Source of the DNA: Aquamicrobium lusatiense
Lineage (GTDB): Bacteria; Pseudomonadota; Alphaproteobacteria; Rhizobiales; Rhizobiaceae
Length of the DNA stretch: 64,000 nucleotides
Reading direction: 5' to 3'
Assembly: GCF_014201615.1 (NCBI RefSeq)
Contig: NZ_JACHEU010000001.1
Coordinates: forward strand, 1,941,631 to 2,005,630
The position numbers and the translations under genes were made by a program. Below are positions 29,901-39,414 of the stretch, one piece after another. Position 1 is the stretch's first letter. Every line of letters starts with the position of its first letter. The notes below the pieces were generated by a model, which was not told the origin of the DNA, did not search any database, and saw nothing but the letters and a program-made list of their open reading frames with translations.

Positions 29901-30306
29901 GCCAAAGGGCGACAGCCGCAGCCTCAATCAGGCTGTACGCGGTGACATGGACACTTCCCGCGTTCAGTTCGAGCGCGGTTTCACGGAGGTGGAGACCGGC
30001 ACCGGCTATGTGAAGCTCGCCAATGGCGTGTTGCGCGGACCGCTGATCGGCACCACTTTCCAGGGCATCCTCTACGATCAGAACGACAATATGGACATGA
30101 CCGGCACCTTCATGCCGGCCTATGGCTTCAATCGCATTTTCGGCGAATTGCCTCTGGTCGGCGCGATTCTTGGCAATGGTCGCGACCGGGGTCTGATCGG
30201 CGTCACCTACAGGCTGCGCGGCAACGTGAAAAAGCCGGAACTCGAAATCAATCCGCTTTCGGTGATCGCACCCGGCATCTTCCGCTCGATCTTTGAATAC
30301 AGATAG
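26908..30306 (+). CDS. Large AsmA-like / DUF3971 envelope protein
   Basis: A 1132-residue inner-membrane-anchored periplasmic protein of the AsmA/TamB-like group (YhdP-type, DUF3971 with an AsmA-like C-terminal region). These are thought to form long grooves that carry phospholipids between membranes. The GTG at 26908 starts an 40-residue basic cytosolic segment, then one span at about 45-67 (FLASVAILAVLLCVAVYGIG). The remainder is repetitive beta-rich sequence. The C-terminal stretch TGTFMPAYGFNRIFGELPLVG and NPLSVIAPGIFRSIFEYR is the conserved ending. Divergent from bcp. The lipid-transport role is inferred from the family. Confidence 0.87.
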   Translation: MDKQLPQHEKIRFRRTEIVDLGALPSAGCAPPLGRASLRRRARWLKRFLASVAILAVLLCVAVYGIGASGVGTARLQQEAEAAIRRLAETDVKVESGPAGVTLDGSSFLALQVRDLSLLSEDGRPMLQAGSVRFGMRALPLVTGEVRLTSARLSDARIDLAALPSAGGDWAASLRDRQGLIDPDKVIAAVFDGVREALDAVRLDSVRSIRLINVEVALPEESGLGSVKIADAVVRQAGADRMELSTSALIDGRAITVAGNAAQEAGTRRITDLDATIEIAGDRRELFWPGAGHEVGSGTLRLTGAEGAGENQSRLNAMLKLQGSALDLGKNGLVAGDLAIEAALESGSNKIDVSRLQLNTGQSSFAFEGSIGPRPVGASPDGKPAYRYDFVSDGSSLSPDDSSEPALKFLTRIAGTYDVASRRLVADTIAVRSGAGGDAVGMGAVQFAEGKVPGVFLALTVHDMPVSHAKQLWPWMAAGSARQWVLKNLFGGRVTEASLHYDLPPGRLGSGLPPGPKEVFGRFDVESTRFDTAGHIPPVRDAVGRIEFEGTKVRISLDSGTVYMPSGRIAAASNGTLTVDDAEKRPVIGKLDIDVEGEADAIVELASYEPISAMRYVGMKPEEFSGHVTGNVKADIPLQSGADVSKLNWLVALDYTDLGLQREFDGQNVSGANGSIVVDPDKATITANATLNGIPAEISLVEPLKPGESDARSRKVALILDDKLREKMMPGLAGLLSGTMKVGLENRPDGLRALTTDLTSTKLTIPWAGWSKGAGIPAQLSLLMKTEGTNTRLTNISLDGKSFSLRGEMQLAGGALSSATFDKVRLNRDDDVAVSIRRNGSGYKVDVSGAVLDARSVIRQFTAEPAGSGKKGTNRDAISLTANVARLSGFHGEVLGGFRLNYDATGSRINALKASAMTGDGATVTAEAGTSGNQRTITMRSANAGAVLRFLDVYRNVQGGGISIALQGGVDGPLRGKIDARDFLVVNEPKLASIVSTTPKGDSRSLNQAVRGDMDTSRVQFERGFTEVETGTGYVKLANGVLRGPLIGTTFQGILYDQNDNMDMTGTFMPAYGFNRIFGELPLVGAILGNGRDRGLIGVTYRLRGNVKKPELEINPLSVIAPGIFRSIFEYR

Positions 30307-30358
30307 AGCCTGAGCGAGGCTGCCCCGCCTATGTTTGGAAGGCAGGGCAGTATCGCGC

Positions 30359-30799
30359 TCACTCCGCCATCAACCGCATCTGCGGCTGGCCATTGCCGCG
30401 CAGGGCCGGCGAAACACCGCGTTCGTCCACGGTAGCGGTGACACGCTGGCGCAGCGCGGCGAACATCAGCTTTGGCGTGACGTTCACCGGCTGGTCGAAC
30501 AGCACCGTGACTTTCAGGTGCCGCCAGCCGGAAACAAGCTGCGCGCCGATCAGAACCCCTGAAAAGGGCTGTTCGAGATAGAAGCCACGCACACGCATGC
30601 CGACCTGAAAGGGCACGGCCGTGCGCTCCGGCAGAACCGCACGCGCGGTGTTCCAGTCCCGGTAGCCATGGGATCGGGCCACCGCTTCAAGAGCAGCGCT
30701 GTGGGTCATGGGCTGGCCGGACCGGGCGTGATGCTCACGAAGGTTTCTGGCCTCGGTCTTCAGCGATTGTGAAGATGGGGTGTCGAGGGATAAAGACAT
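30359..30799 (-). CDS. Glyoxalase-superfamily-related small protein
   Basis: A 146-residue protein with an N-terminal helical motif, LKTEARNLREHHARSGQPM then HSAALEAVARSHGYRDWNTA, which resembles the domain annotated in databases as glyoxalase-related (Glyoxalase_8). The C-terminal half is beta-rich (FQVGMRVRGFYLEQPFSGVLIGAQ) and has no visible metal ligands. The start at 30799 follows GGAGAGA; an earlier in-frame ATG lacks a ribosome site. It is convergent with the AsmA-like gene, 52 bp apart. Function unknown; enzymatic glyoxalase activity is unlikely from what I see. Confidence 0.65.
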   Translation of the reverse strand: MSLSLDTPSSQSLKTEARNLREHHARSGQPMTHSAALEAVARSHGYRDWNTARAVLPERTAVPFQVGMRVRGFYLEQPFSGVLIGAQLVSGWRHLKVTVLFDQPVNVTPKLMFAALRQRVTATVDERGVSPALRGNGQPQMRLMAE

Positions 30800-31048
30800 G
30801 TCGGGTCTCTCCGAAAAGGAGGCGACTTCCTGCATGGGAGCCCGCATTGCCATGATGCGCCCCGGGAGAAAACAACCGAAGGGTCATCGATAAGGCTGGG
30901 CTTCACCATGGATCATGCGATCCGCGGGCGGCAGGCGCCAGCAACCGATGCTCCAGATGGGCTCTCTTCGGCGACAAGTCAAGGGCGAAGCGGCCGGACG
31001 GGTGCTGCACGTCGCACCCATCCGGAACAAGGAATTTGGCCGGTCCGG

Positions 31049-32302
31049 TCAGGCCGGACGAACCAGAATGTGTTTTTTCTTGCCGAGAGAAAGCTTTGCG
31101 ACGTTTTCCGGATTCAGATCCTGAGCCGTCACGACGAGCTTGTCATCGGCGACGGGCTGGTCGTTCAGACGGACGGCGCCGCCCTGAATGTGCCGGCGGG
31201 CCTCCCCGTTGGACGATGCCAGACCGGCACTGACCAGCAGCGACAGGATGCCGATGCCGGCCTCAAGTGCCGCGCCCTCAACCTCGACGGTGGGCAGGGT
31301 CTGCGCCAGTGCGCCTTCCTCGAAAGTCTTGCGCGCCGTTTCCGCTGCCTCTTCGGCGGCCTTGCGGCCATGTAGCAGAGCCGTGATCTCGGTGGCGAGG
31401 ATCTTCTTCGCTTCGTTGATCTCGGCACCGCCCAGTGCCGCCAGCTTCGCCACCTCATCGAGCGGCATCGTGGTGTAGAGCTTCAGGAAGCGCTCCACGT
31501 CGGCGTCCTCGGTGTTGCGCCAGTACTGCCAGAAATCATACGGGCTCAGCATGTCCGGGTTGAGCCAGATGGCGCCGCCCAGCGACTTGCCCATCTTGGC
31601 GCCCGAAGCTGTGGTGAGCAGCGGCGTGGTCAGCGCATAGAGCTGCGGCGTGCCCATGCGATGGCCGAGATCGATGCCGTTGACGATATTGCCCCACTGG
31701 TCAGAGCCGCCCATCTGCAGGCGTATGCCATAGCGCTTGTTCAGCTCCACATAGTCGTAGGCCTGCAGGATCATGTAGTTGAATTCTAGGAACGACAGCG
31801 ACTGGTCGCGGTCGAGCCGCAGCTTCACGGAATCGAAGGACAGCATGCGGTTGACCGAAAAATGCCGCCCCACATCGCGCAGGAATTCCAGATAGTTCAG
31901 CGGCAGCAGCCAGTCGGCATTGTTGACCATGAGCGCATCGTGCGGGCCATCGCCAAAGGTCAGGTAGTTGGAAAACACCTTCTTGATGCCATCCATGTTG
32001 TCCTGAATGGTCTGCGGCGTCATCAGCTTGCGCGCCTCGTCCTTGAACGAGGGATCGCCGACCATGCCGGTGCCGCCACCCATCAGGGCTACCGGGCGAT
32101 GGCCGGTTTTTTGCATCCAGTGCAGCATCATGATCTGGATCAGACCGCCCGCATGAAGGCTCGGCGCCGTCGGATCGAAGCCGATATAAGCCGACACCGT
32201 CTCCTTCGCGAACAGCTCGTCCAGACCGGTTTCATCCGAAATCTGGTGGATGAAGCCGCGCTCGCTCATGATGCGCAGGAAGTCGGATTTGAAGGCGGTC
32301 AT
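31049..32302 (-). CDS. tyrS: Tyrosyl-tRNA synthetase
   Basis: Class I synthetase of 417 residues charging tRNA-Tyr. The start at 32302 gives [17 protein letters not shown]. The HIGH-like motif appears as PSLHAGGL and the KMSKS loop as AKMGKSLGG. The tyrosine pocket region [15 protein letters not shown] and the [11 protein letters not shown] segment are intact. An S4-type RNA-binding domain occupies about residues 350-417 ([17 protein letters not shown]). Divergent from anmK with about 100 bp between, a pairing common in Hyphomicrobiales. Confidence 0.97.
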   Translation of the reverse strand: MTAFKSDFLRIMSERGFIHQISDETGLDELFAKETVSAYIGFDPTAPSLHAGGLIQIMMLHWMQKTGHRPVALMGGGTGMVGDPSFKDEARKLMTPQTIQDNMDGIKKVFSNYLTFGDGPHDALMVNNADWLLPLNYLEFLRDVGRHFSVNRMLSFDSVKLRLDRDQSLSFLEFNYMILQAYDYVELNKRYGIRLQMGGSDQWGNIVNGIDLGHRMGTPQLYALTTPLLTTASGAKMGKSLGGAIWLNPDMLSPYDFWQYWRNTEDADVERFLKLYTTMPLDEVAKLAALGGAEINEAKKILATEITALLHGRKAAEEAAETARKTFEEGALAQTLPTVEVEGAALEAGIGILSLLVSAGLASSNGEARRHIQGGAVRLNDQPVADDKLVVTAQDLNPENVAKLSLGKKKHILVRPA

Positions 32303-32404
32303 TTTTCTTTTCCCGAAAGCACCGGCAAACAGGCACCGGCGTGGCAAGTGTGACCGCGCGCGTTTAGCATCCGTTGACATGGAATCACAAGGACGGCGAG
32401 CCAA

Positions 32405-33532
32405 ATGGCGACAATCTGCGCACTGGGCCTGATGAGCGGCACCTCGATGGACGGTATCGATCTCGCTCTGCTGCGGACAGATGGTGTCGATATCGTCGAA
32501 CAGGGACCCGGTTCTTTCGTGCCTTATGAGGCCGCATTCCGCGCGCGCATCGTGGCGGGGCTGGAAGAGGCAAAGCAGATCGGGCAGCGGTTGGAGCGGC
32601 CGGGCAGCCTTGCGGTGCTGGAAGAGGACATTACCCGCCGCCATGCCGATGCGGTGGCTGCATTTCTCGCCGGTGCGGCAGGCTCATGGGGAAAGCCCGA
32701 ACTCATCGGCTTCCACGGGCAGACGGTGCTGCACCGGCCGCAGCAGGCGCTCACCGTTCAGCTCGGCGACGGGCAGATGCTGGCCGACCTGACCGGTCTG
32801 CCTGTGGTGTTCGACATGCGTGCAGAAGACATGCGCCATGGCGGGCAGGGCGCGCCGCTGGTGCCGGCCTATCATGCCGCGCTGGCACGTTCGCTGCCGC
32901 CCGGGCTTGCGCGGTTTCCGGTGGTGCTGGTCAATATCGGTGGCATATCCAACATCAGCTTTGTGCCGGAACATGGCGACCCGATTGCATTCGACACGGG
33001 GCCGGGCAACGGGCTGATCGACCAGTGGGTGGCGCGCGAGGCGGGCGTGTCCTTCGATGCCGATGGCGCGATCGCCGGCAAGGGCACGACGGTCCGGGAA
33101 GTTGTCTCCCGCTATCTGGCAAAACCGTTCTTTGCGCAGGGCGGGCCGAAGTCGCTCGACCGCAGCGATTTCACGCTCGCTGAAGCCGAGGGGCTGAATG
33201 TGACGGATGGCGCGCGCACGCTGGCGGCGGTGTCGGCGGCGGCGATCCTGAAATCGGCGGAGTATCTGCCGGAAAAGCCGAAGCTGTGGATCATCTGCGG
33301 CGGCGGCCGCAAGAACCCGCACATTATGAGCGATCTCAAGGCGGGCGCAAAGGCCGAGGGAGCCGACGTTATTTCCGCCGAACAGGCCGGTTTCGATGGC
33401 GATGCGACCGAGGCGGAAGCATGGGCCTATCTGGCCGTGCGGTCTCTCAACGGGCTGCCGCTCACCTTTCCGAACACGACGGGATGCGAAAAGCCGGTGA
33501 GCGGCGGTGTTGTGGTAAAGCCGTTACCTTAG
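32405..33532 (+). CDS. anmK: Anhydro-N-acetylmuramic acid kinase
   Basis: Peptidoglycan-recycling enzyme of 375 residues that opens and phosphorylates 1,6-anhydro-MurNAc to MurNAc-6-phosphate. The signature [16 protein letters not shown] is at the N-terminus, with [11 protein letters not shown] and NIGGISN (ATP and sugar site) and [11 protein letters not shown] following. Its last nine bases overlap the end of the convergent hydrolase gene. Divergent from tyrS. Confidence 0.95.
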   Translation: MATICALGLMSGTSMDGIDLALLRTDGVDIVEQGPGSFVPYEAAFRARIVAGLEEAKQIGQRLERPGSLAVLEEDITRRHADAVAAFLAGAAGSWGKPELIGFHGQTVLHRPQQALTVQLGDGQMLADLTGLPVVFDMRAEDMRHGGQGAPLVPAYHAALARSLPPGLARFPVVLVNIGGISNISFVPEHGDPIAFDTGPGNGLIDQWVAREAGVSFDADGAIAGKGTTVREVVSRYLAKPFFAQGGPKSLDRSDFTLAEAEGLNVTDGARTLAAVSAAAILKSAEYLPEKPKLWIICGGGRKNPHIMSDLKAGAKAEGADVISAEQAGFDGDATEAEAWAYLAVRSLNGLPLTFPNTTGCEKPVSGGVVVKPLP

Positions 33533-34198
33533 GCGCTTGGGGCGCGGATCGGACAGCTCGCCTGCGAGACGGCGGTCGAGATAGTCGGCGCACTCTTCGA
33601 GAAGCAGCTCGGCGTCATTGGAGAAGAAATGATTGGCGCCGGGCAGGGTCTTCTGCGTGATGGTGATGCCCTTTTGCGTGTGGAGCTTGTCGACCAGTCC
33701 CTGAACGTCCTTCGGCGGTGCAACCTTGTCGGCGTCGCCATGGATGATGAGACCCGACGACGGGCAGGGCGCGAGGAACGAGAAATCGTAGGTGTTAGGC
33801 TGCGGCGCGATGGACATGAAGCCCTCGATCTCCGGACGCCTCATCAGCAACTGCATGCCGATCCACGCACCGAACGAATAGCCCGCAACCCAGCAGCTCT
33901 TGGAATCGGGATGCAGGGACTGCACCCAGTCGAGCGCGGCAGCCGCATCCGACAGTTCGCCCACGCCATGGTCGAATTCGCCCTGGCTGCGGCCGATGCC
34001 GCGGAAGTTGAACCGCAGCGTGGTGAAGCCGCGCTTCTGGAACATGTAGAAGAGGTCGTAGACGATCTTGTTGTTCATCGTCCCGCCGAACTGCGGGTGC
34101 GGGTGAAGGATGATCGCGATGGGCGCGCTCTTTTCCTTCGATGGCTGATAGCGACCTTCCAGCCGACCGGCGGGACCCGTAAATATGACCTCAGGCAT
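33524..34198 (-). CDS. Alpha/beta hydrolase (dienelactone-hydrolase-like)
   Basis: A 224-residue cytoplasmic hydrolase. The oxyanion region is LHPHPQFGGTMNNKIV and the nucleophile elbow is GYSFGA; the Asp is in IIHGDADKVAPP and the His in GANHFF, so the catalytic triad is complete. The HPHPxxGG motif belongs to a conserved proteobacterial group of unassigned substrate. Convergent with anmK (9-bp overlap) and divergent from the suf operon, whose iron-responsive promoter lies just beyond its start. Confidence 0.85.
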   Translation of the reverse strand: MPEVIFTGPAGRLEGRYQPSKEKSAPIAIILHPHPQFGGTMNNKIVYDLFYMFQKRGFTTLRFNFRGIGRSQGEFDHGVGELSDAAAALDWVQSLHPDSKSCWVAGYSFGAWIGMQLLMRRPEIEGFMSIAPQPNTYDFSFLAPCPSSGLIIHGDADKVAPPKDVQGLVDKLHTQKGITITQKTLPGANHFFSNDAELLLEECADYLDRRLAGELSDPRPKRLR

Positions 34199-34268
34199 TA
34201 AGAACTCCGACTGAAAACCAACCGGCGGTGCCAGAACATTTCTTGAACGCTTCCCACAAGATTCGACC

Positions 34269-34317
34269 TTGACGTAGGGCGATGACCTTCTTAGAAGCTA
34301 GATTAGAATTGTTCAAA
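34269..34317 (+). promoter_or_regulatory. Putative suf promoter with Irr-type iron box
   Basis: TTGACG (34269-34274), a 17-bp spacer and TAGAAG (34292-34297) form a possible sigma-70 promoter. Immediately downstream, TTAGAA-TTG-TTCAAA (34303-34317) matches the rhizobial iron-control element bound by Irr (TTAGAA-N3-TTCTAA) with one mismatch. The same TTAGAA half-site also occurs at 34291-34296. The location over the start site suggests repression. In Rhizobium and Agrobacterium this operon is known to respond to iron through RirA and Irr; the assignment here is by pattern only. Confidence 0.5.
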
Positions 34318-34413
34318 ACTGAGTGGTCAGCCCACCCACGCCGCGAATGCGTAGATAGGACGGCTGGCCTCATGATTTCAAGGAAATAACGCCAGAGCCT
34401 GGCGTGAGCCTTC

Positions 34414-35601
34414 ATGCAGGGAGAATTGGGCAGGGAAATGGCTGCTGTTCGCGCCTATCTCGACTACAACGCCAGCGCGCCGCTGCTTGGCCGCGCGCGC
34501 GAGGCCGTGGTCGCAGCGCTGGACGTTGCCGCCAATCCTTCGTCGGTCCATCAGGAGGGTCGCAATGCCCGCCGCCTGATTGAGGAGGCCCGCCGTCAGG
34601 TGGCGGCGCTGGTCAATGCCGGGAAGCAGCATGTCGTCTTCACATCCGGCGCCACCGAGGCTGCCGCCACGCTGCTGACGCCCGAATGGCGCATGGGCAA
34701 GGCCGATCTGCGCATGGGGCGGCTTTATGTGTGCGCGGCCGACCATCCCTGCCTGCTGAGCGGGGGGCGGTTCCCGGCGGAGCAGGTCGAGCGCATCGGT
34801 GTCGATGGCGACGGCGTGCTGAAGCTGGACGAACTCGCTTCCGCTCTTGCGGCTCACGACAAGGAAACCGGCCTGGCGCTGGTTGCGGTTCACGCGGCCA
34901 ACAATGAGACCGGCGTGATCCAGCCGATTGAGAAAATCGCCGCTGTCGTGAGAGCCGCCGGCGGTGTGCTGGTGCTGGATGCCGTGCAGGCAGCAGGGCG
35001 CGTTTCGCTCGATATGTCAAAGCCTTGCGCGGATTATCTGATTCTTTCCGCGCACAAGATCGGTGGTCCCAAGGGGGTCGGCGCGATCGTTGCCGCCGCC
35101 GATCTGATGATGCCGAAGCCGCTGGTGAGCGGTGGCGGGCAGGAGAAGGGACATCGCGGCGGCACCGAGAATCTTGCCGGCATCGCCGGATTTGGCGCTG
35201 CTGCCGCCAGCGCGCTGGAAGCCTTGCCGTCCATAAGCCGGATCGCAAGCCTGCGCGACGGCTTCGAGGCCGCCATCCTTGAACTGGTGCCAGATGCGGT
35301 CTTCTTCGGCCGTGCTGCGCCTCGTCTGGCCAATACGAGTTTCTTCGCCATTCCCGGCCTGAAGGCCGAGACGGCACAGATCGCTTTCGACCTTGCCGGT
35401 GTGGCTCTGTCGGCCGGTTCCGCCTGTTCGTCGGGCAAGGTCGGTCCCAGCCATGTTCTGGCAGCGATGGGAGTCGATGAAATACAGGGTGCGCTGCGCG
35501 TGTCGATCGGGCAGGAGACGAGCGCGCAGGACCTTGAACTGTTCCGGTCGGCTCTGGAGGGCATTGCAGCCCGCCGGGCCGGAGGAAGCAGGGCTGCCTG
35601 A
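34414..35601 (+). CDS. sufS2: Cysteine desulfurase, IscS/NifS-like (SufS2)
   Basis: PLP enzyme of up to 395 residues that takes sulfur from cysteine. Motifs are AYLDYNASAP at the start, ATEAAATLL, the PLP lysine at about residue 215 in SAHKIGGPKGVGA, and the persulfide cysteine at about 338 in SAGSACSSG, as in class I enzymes. It differs in class from the SufS later in the operon. The start may be 34414 or the ATG at 34438 (MAAVRAYL); neither has an ideal ribosome site. It heads the suf operon, matching the sufS2BCDS1XA order described in rhizobia. No iscR gene is present. Confidence 0.88.
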   Translation: MQGELGREMAAVRAYLDYNASAPLLGRAREAVVAALDVAANPSSVHQEGRNARRLIEEARRQVAALVNAGKQHVVFTSGATEAAATLLTPEWRMGKADLRMGRLYVCAADHPCLLSGGRFPAEQVERIGVDGDGVLKLDELASALAAHDKETGLALVAVHAANNETGVIQPIEKIAAVVRAAGGVLVLDAVQAAGRVSLDMSKPCADYLILSAHKIGGPKGVGAIVAAADLMMPKPLVSGGGQEKGHRGGTENLAGIAGFGAAAASALEALPSISRIASLRDGFEAAILELVPDAVFFGRAAPRLANTSFFAIPGLKAETAQIAFDLAGVALSAGSACSSGKVGPSHVLAAMGVDEIQGALRVSIGQETSAQDLELFRSALEGIAARRAGGSRAA

Positions 35602-35754
35602 GGGTGGCCGCGGGCCTTCGGCCCGGTGAAACGGTGCGGGATGTGCGGGTGTAAATCCGGGCGCTCCGCACTATATGAAACTTACGTCGCCCCCCGGCGA
35701 TGCCATAGTTTGAAAACTGTCGGGCCTTGCCCCCGATAAGGATGGAGAACGCCT

Positions 35755-37269
35755 GTGGCTGCAGTGCAGGAAACGATCGATGCCGTTCGTGAGATCGACG
35801 TCGATCAGTATAAATATGGTTTTGAAACCGAAATCGAGACCGACAAGGCCCCCAAGGGCCTGAACGAAGACATCATCCGCTTCATTTCTGCCAAGAAAGA
35901 TGAGCCGGAATGGATGCTCGAATGGCGGCTTGAGGCTTTTCGCCGCTGGCTGACCATGGACGAGCCGAACTGGGCGCGCGTTTCGTATCCGAAGATCGAT
36001 TTTCAGGATATCTACTACTACGCCGCGCCGAAGAACCAGTCCGGCCCGAGGTCCCTCGACGAGGTCGATCCGGAACTGCTGCGCACCTATGAAAAGCTGG
36101 GTATCCCACTGCGCGAGCAGGAAATTCTGGCCGGCGTGCAGAAGCCTGCTGCGGAAAACGGTGAAGCGAGCGACAATGTTTACGCTTCCGGCCGCGTCGC
36201 CGTGGACGCGGTGTTCGATTCCGTTTCGGTCGTCACCACCTTCAAGGAAGAGCTGGCCAAGGCCGGCGTCATCTTCTGTTCGATCTCGGAAGCGATCCGC
36301 GAGCATCCCGAACTGGTCCGGAAATATCTGGCTTCCGTGGTGCCTGTGTCGGACAATTATTATGCGACGCTCAACAGCGCGGTGTTCACCGACGGTTCGT
36401 TCGTCTACGTGCCCAAGGGCGTGCGCTGCCCGATGGAACTGTCGACCTACTTCCGCATCAACGAGAAGAACACCGGCCAGTTCGAGCGCACGCTGATCAT
36501 CGCCGAGGAAGGTGCCTACGTCTCCTATCTGGAAGGCTGCACCGCTCCCCAGCGCGACGAGAACCAGCTTCACGCCGCCGTGGTCGAGCTGATCGCGCTC
36601 GATGATGCCGAGATCAAGTACTCGACCGTCCAGAACTGGTATCCGGGCGACGTCGAGGGCAAGGGCGGCATCTACAACTTCGTCACCAAGCGTGGCGATT
36701 GCCGTGGCGACCGCTCCAAGATCTCGTGGACGCAGGTCGAGACGGGTTCCGCCATCACCTGGAAATATCCGAGCTGCATTCTGCGCGGCGACGACAGCCA
36801 GGGCGAGTTCTACTCGATCGCCGTTTCCAACGGCTATCAGCAGATCGACAGCGGCACCAAGATGATCCATCTGGGCAAGAACACCCGCAGCCGCATCATC
36901 TCCAAGGGTATCGCCGCCGGCTTCTCGCAGAACACCTATCGCGGACAGGTTTCGGCTCACCGCAAGGCGACCAACGCCCGCAATTTCACCAATTGCGACT
37001 CGCTGCTGATCGGCGACCAGTGCGGCGCGCATACCGTGCCCTACATGGAAGCCAAGAACGCGACCGCCCAGTTCGAGCACGAGGCAACGACGTCGAAGAT
37101 CTCCGAGGACCAGAAGTTCTACGTCATGCAGCGCGGCATTCCCGAAGAGGAGGCCATCGCGCTCATCGTCAACGGCTTCGTCAAGGATGTCATTCAGGAA
37201 CTGCCGATGGAATTCGCCGTCGAGGCGCAGAAGCTCATCGGCATCTCGCTCGAAGGTTCGGTCGGCTGA
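35755..37269 (+). CDS. sufB: Fe-S scaffold complex subunit SufB
   Basis: Central scaffold subunit of 504 residues in the SufBC2D complex, where a new iron-sulfur cluster is built. A GTG start follows AGGATGGAGAA. Conserved runs include [40 protein letters not shown] and [22 protein letters not shown]-terminal cysteine and histidine positions for cluster assembly are kept. A 153-bp gap after sufS2 holds a small GC hairpin (near 35607-35628) and a CTATAT box at 35671, so an internal promoter is possible. Confidence 0.97.
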   Translation: MAAVQETIDAVREIDVDQYKYGFETEIETDKAPKGLNEDIIRFISAKKDEPEWMLEWRLEAFRRWLTMDEPNWARVSYPKIDFQDIYYYAAPKNQSGPRSLDEVDPELLRTYEKLGIPLREQEILAGVQKPAAENGEASDNVYASGRVAVDAVFDSVSVVTTFKEELAKAGVIFCSISEAIREHPELVRKYLASVVPVSDNYYATLNSAVFTDGSFVYVPKGVRCPMELSTYFRINEKNTGQFERTLIIAEEGAYVSYLEGCTAPQRDENQLHAAVVELIALDDAEIKYSTVQNWYPGDVEGKGGIYNFVTKRGDCRGDRSKISWTQVETGSAITWKYPSCILRGDDSQGEFYSIAVSNGYQQIDSGTKMIHLGKNTRSRIISKGIAAGFSQNTYRGQVSAHRKATNARNFTNCDSLLIGDQCGAHTVPYMEAKNATAQFEHEATTSKISEDQKFYVMQRGIPEEEAIALIVNGFVKDVIQELPMEFAVEAQKLIGISLEGSVG

Positions 37270-37296
37270 CCGCATACAGATATTCAGGAAGAACAC

Positions 37297-38052
37297 ATGC
37301 TTGAGATCAAGAATCTGCACGCCCGCATCGCCGAGGACGGCACGGAAATCATCCGCGGGCTGAACCTGACCGTCGAGGCCGGCGAAGTCGCCGCCATCAT
37401 GGGACCGAACGGCTCCGGCAAGTCGACGCTTTCCTACATCCTCGCCGGACGCGAGGACTATGAGGTGACGGAAGGCGAAATCATTTACAATGGCGAATCC
37501 ATCCTTGAGATGGATCCGGCCGAGCGCGCCGCTTCCGGCATTTTCCTCGCTTTCCAGTATCCGATGGAGATACCGGGTGTTGCCACCATGGAGTTCCTCA
37601 AGGTGGCGATGAACGAGCAGCGCAAGGCGCGCGGCGAGGAGCCGCTGAAGATTTCCGAGTTCATCGCCCGTGTGAAGGAAGCTGCCGGCTCCCTCAACAT
37701 GAACATGGATATGCTGAAGCGCCCGCTCAACGTCGGCTTCTCCGGCGGCGAGAAGAAGCGCGCAGAAATCCTTCAGATGAAACTTTTGCAGCCAAAGCTG
37801 TGCGTGCTCGACGAGACCGATTCCGGCCTCGATATCGATGCGCTGAAGATCGTGGCCGACGGCGTGAACTCGCTGCGTTCGCCCGACCGTGCCTTCCTCG
37901 TCATTACGCACTATCAGCGACTGCTGGAGCACATCGTCCCGGATACGGTCCACGTTCTGTACAAGGGACAGGTGATCAAGTCGGGCGACAAGTCGCTGGC
38001 TCTGGAACTGGAAGCCAATGGTTATGCCGGCATAATCGGCGAAGCCGCCTGA
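37297..38052 (+). CDS. sufC: Fe-S assembly ATPase SufC
   Basis: ABC-type ATPase of 251 residues that drives shape changes of SufB and SufD. Walker A is GPNGSGKST near residue 35, the signature is FSGGEKKR and Walker B is LCVLDETDSGLDID, all standard for SufC. AGGAAGAACAC leads into the ATG. Only 27 bp separates it from sufB. Confidence 0.98.
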   Translation: MLEIKNLHARIAEDGTEIIRGLNLTVEAGEVAAIMGPNGSGKSTLSYILAGREDYEVTEGEIIYNGESILEMDPAERAASGIFLAFQYPMEIPGVATMEFLKVAMNEQRKARGEEPLKISEFIARVKEAAGSLNMNMDMLKRPLNVGFSGGEKKRAEILQMKLLQPKLCVLDETDSGLDIDALKIVADGVNSLRSPDRAFLVITHYQRLLEHIVPDTVHVLYKGQVIKSGDKSLALELEANGYAGIIGEAA

Positions 38053-38078
38053 GGCGGCGCCAAGGTGAGGTGAATGCA

Positions 38079-39347
38079 ATGAATGTACATGCAACCCCCC
38101 AGCGCACGCCAGCAGAGACGGCCCTGATCGAGGCTTTCGGCGAGCGGCTCGGTCTTCTGCCGGGCGACAGCGAGGTGATGGTCCAGCGCGATGGCGCCAT
38201 TGAGATGATCAAGGCGGGCTTTCCCACCCGCCGCATCGAGAGCTGGCACTACACGGATCTGCGTCGTCTGCTTGGCAAGGTGCCGGAATTCGATGCCACG
38301 GCATCGGTCAGGGCGCCGGATCCCATTCTGGAAGGCTCCGGACTGGTTACGCTTATCAATGGAGCGATTTCGGGCAAGCCGTCGGTGGCCGAAGGCGTTT
38401 CCTTTGCGTCGCTGGCCGAGAAGCTGACTGATGGCTCCGCCGCTGCTGAGCTGAAGACCTATGGCTCGGATGACACGATCGGAGCCATCAATGCGGCTTT
38501 TGTCGCAGACGGTGTTGCGCTCGATATCGCTGCCGGAACGGAACTGGAAAAGCCGGTTGAGCTGCAGAACCTGCAGGCCGGGGGCCAGACCCATGTTCGC
38601 ATGGTGGTCAATGCAGGGGCAGGCTCGCGCGCCGTGATCGTGGAGCGTCAGTCGGGCGAGGGTGCCGGTCTTGTCAGCTCCGTCAGCCAGCTCACCGTTG
38701 GCGATGGCGCCGAGGTCACATGGCTGATTATCCAGGAGCAGCCGGAAACCGCCCAGCATCTGGCCCAGTTCAAGGCCGAGATCGGCGCCGACGCCAAGCT
38801 CACCCTGTTCATCATGAATGCGGGCGGCAAGCTGGTGCGTCAGGAAGTGCATGTGAAGGTGTCGGGCGAAGGCTCGGACTTCCAGCTGCGCGGCGTCAAC
38901 CTGCTTTCGGGTGACAGCCACACCGACGTGACCATGGTGCTGGACCATGCCGTTCCGCACACCGGCTCGGTCGAGGTGGTGCGAAATGTGGTGACGGGCA
39001 AGGCGCATGGCGTGTTTCAGGGCCGCATCAACGTGCATCAGGTCGCGCAGAAGACCGATGCGCGCATGGCCTGCAACACGCTTCTTTTGTCCGACGATGG
39101 CGAGTTCTCGGCCAAGCCGGAGCTGGAAATCTTCGCCGATGACGTGGCTTGCGGCCACGGCGCTACGGTGACCGAAATCCACGGCGATCATCTGTTTTAC
39201 CTGATGTCTCGCGGCATTACCGAAAAGTCCGCCCGTGGGCTGCTGGTCAAGGCATTCGTTGCCGAGGTGATCGAGGAGCTGGAAGACGAGCAGATCGTCG
39301 AGGCCCTTGAAGCCCGCCTCGATGACTGGTTCGCCACGCACGGCTGA
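38079..39347 (+). CDS. sufD: Fe-S assembly protein SufD
   Basis: SufB-related scaffold partner of 422 residues. The ATG at 38079 lies eight bases after AAGGTGAGG; an in-frame GTG three codons earlier overlaps that ribosome site. Family motifs are IESWHYTDLRRLL near the N-terminus and GVFQGRINVHQVAQKTDARMAC-type sequence with CGHGATVTEIHGDHLFYLMSRG in the C-terminal half. The conserved histidine in HGDHLFY is retained. It lies 26 bp after sufC. Confidence 0.96.
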   Translation: MNVHATPQRTPAETALIEAFGERLGLLPGDSEVMVQRDGAIEMIKAGFPTRRIESWHYTDLRRLLGKVPEFDATASVRAPDPILEGSGLVTLINGAISGKPSVAEGVSFASLAEKLTDGSAAAELKTYGSDDTIGAINAAFVADGVALDIAAGTELEKPVELQNLQAGGQTHVRMVVNAGAGSRAVIVERQSGEGAGLVSSVSQLTVGDGAEVTWLIIQEQPETAQHLAQFKAEIGADAKLTLFIMNAGGKLVRQEVHVKVSGEGSDFQLRGVNLLSGDSHTDVTMVLDHAVPHTGSVEVVRNVVTGKAHGVFQGRINVHQVAQKTDARMACNTLLLSDDGEFSAKPELEIFADDVACGHGATVTEIHGDHLFYLMSRGITEKSARGLLVKAFVAEVIEELEDEQIVEALEARLDDWFATHG

Positions 39348-39414
39348 GTGCCGTTTGCGATTCGATGTCCCGGCCTTTTGCCGGGGCGTCGCAACTGCGG
39401 TGCAGAGAAGAGAT

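Noticed and set aside
35671..38094. A long minus-strand frame opposite sufB and sufC
   Set aside because: Both plus-strand genes are certain; the frame is a by-product of codon bias.
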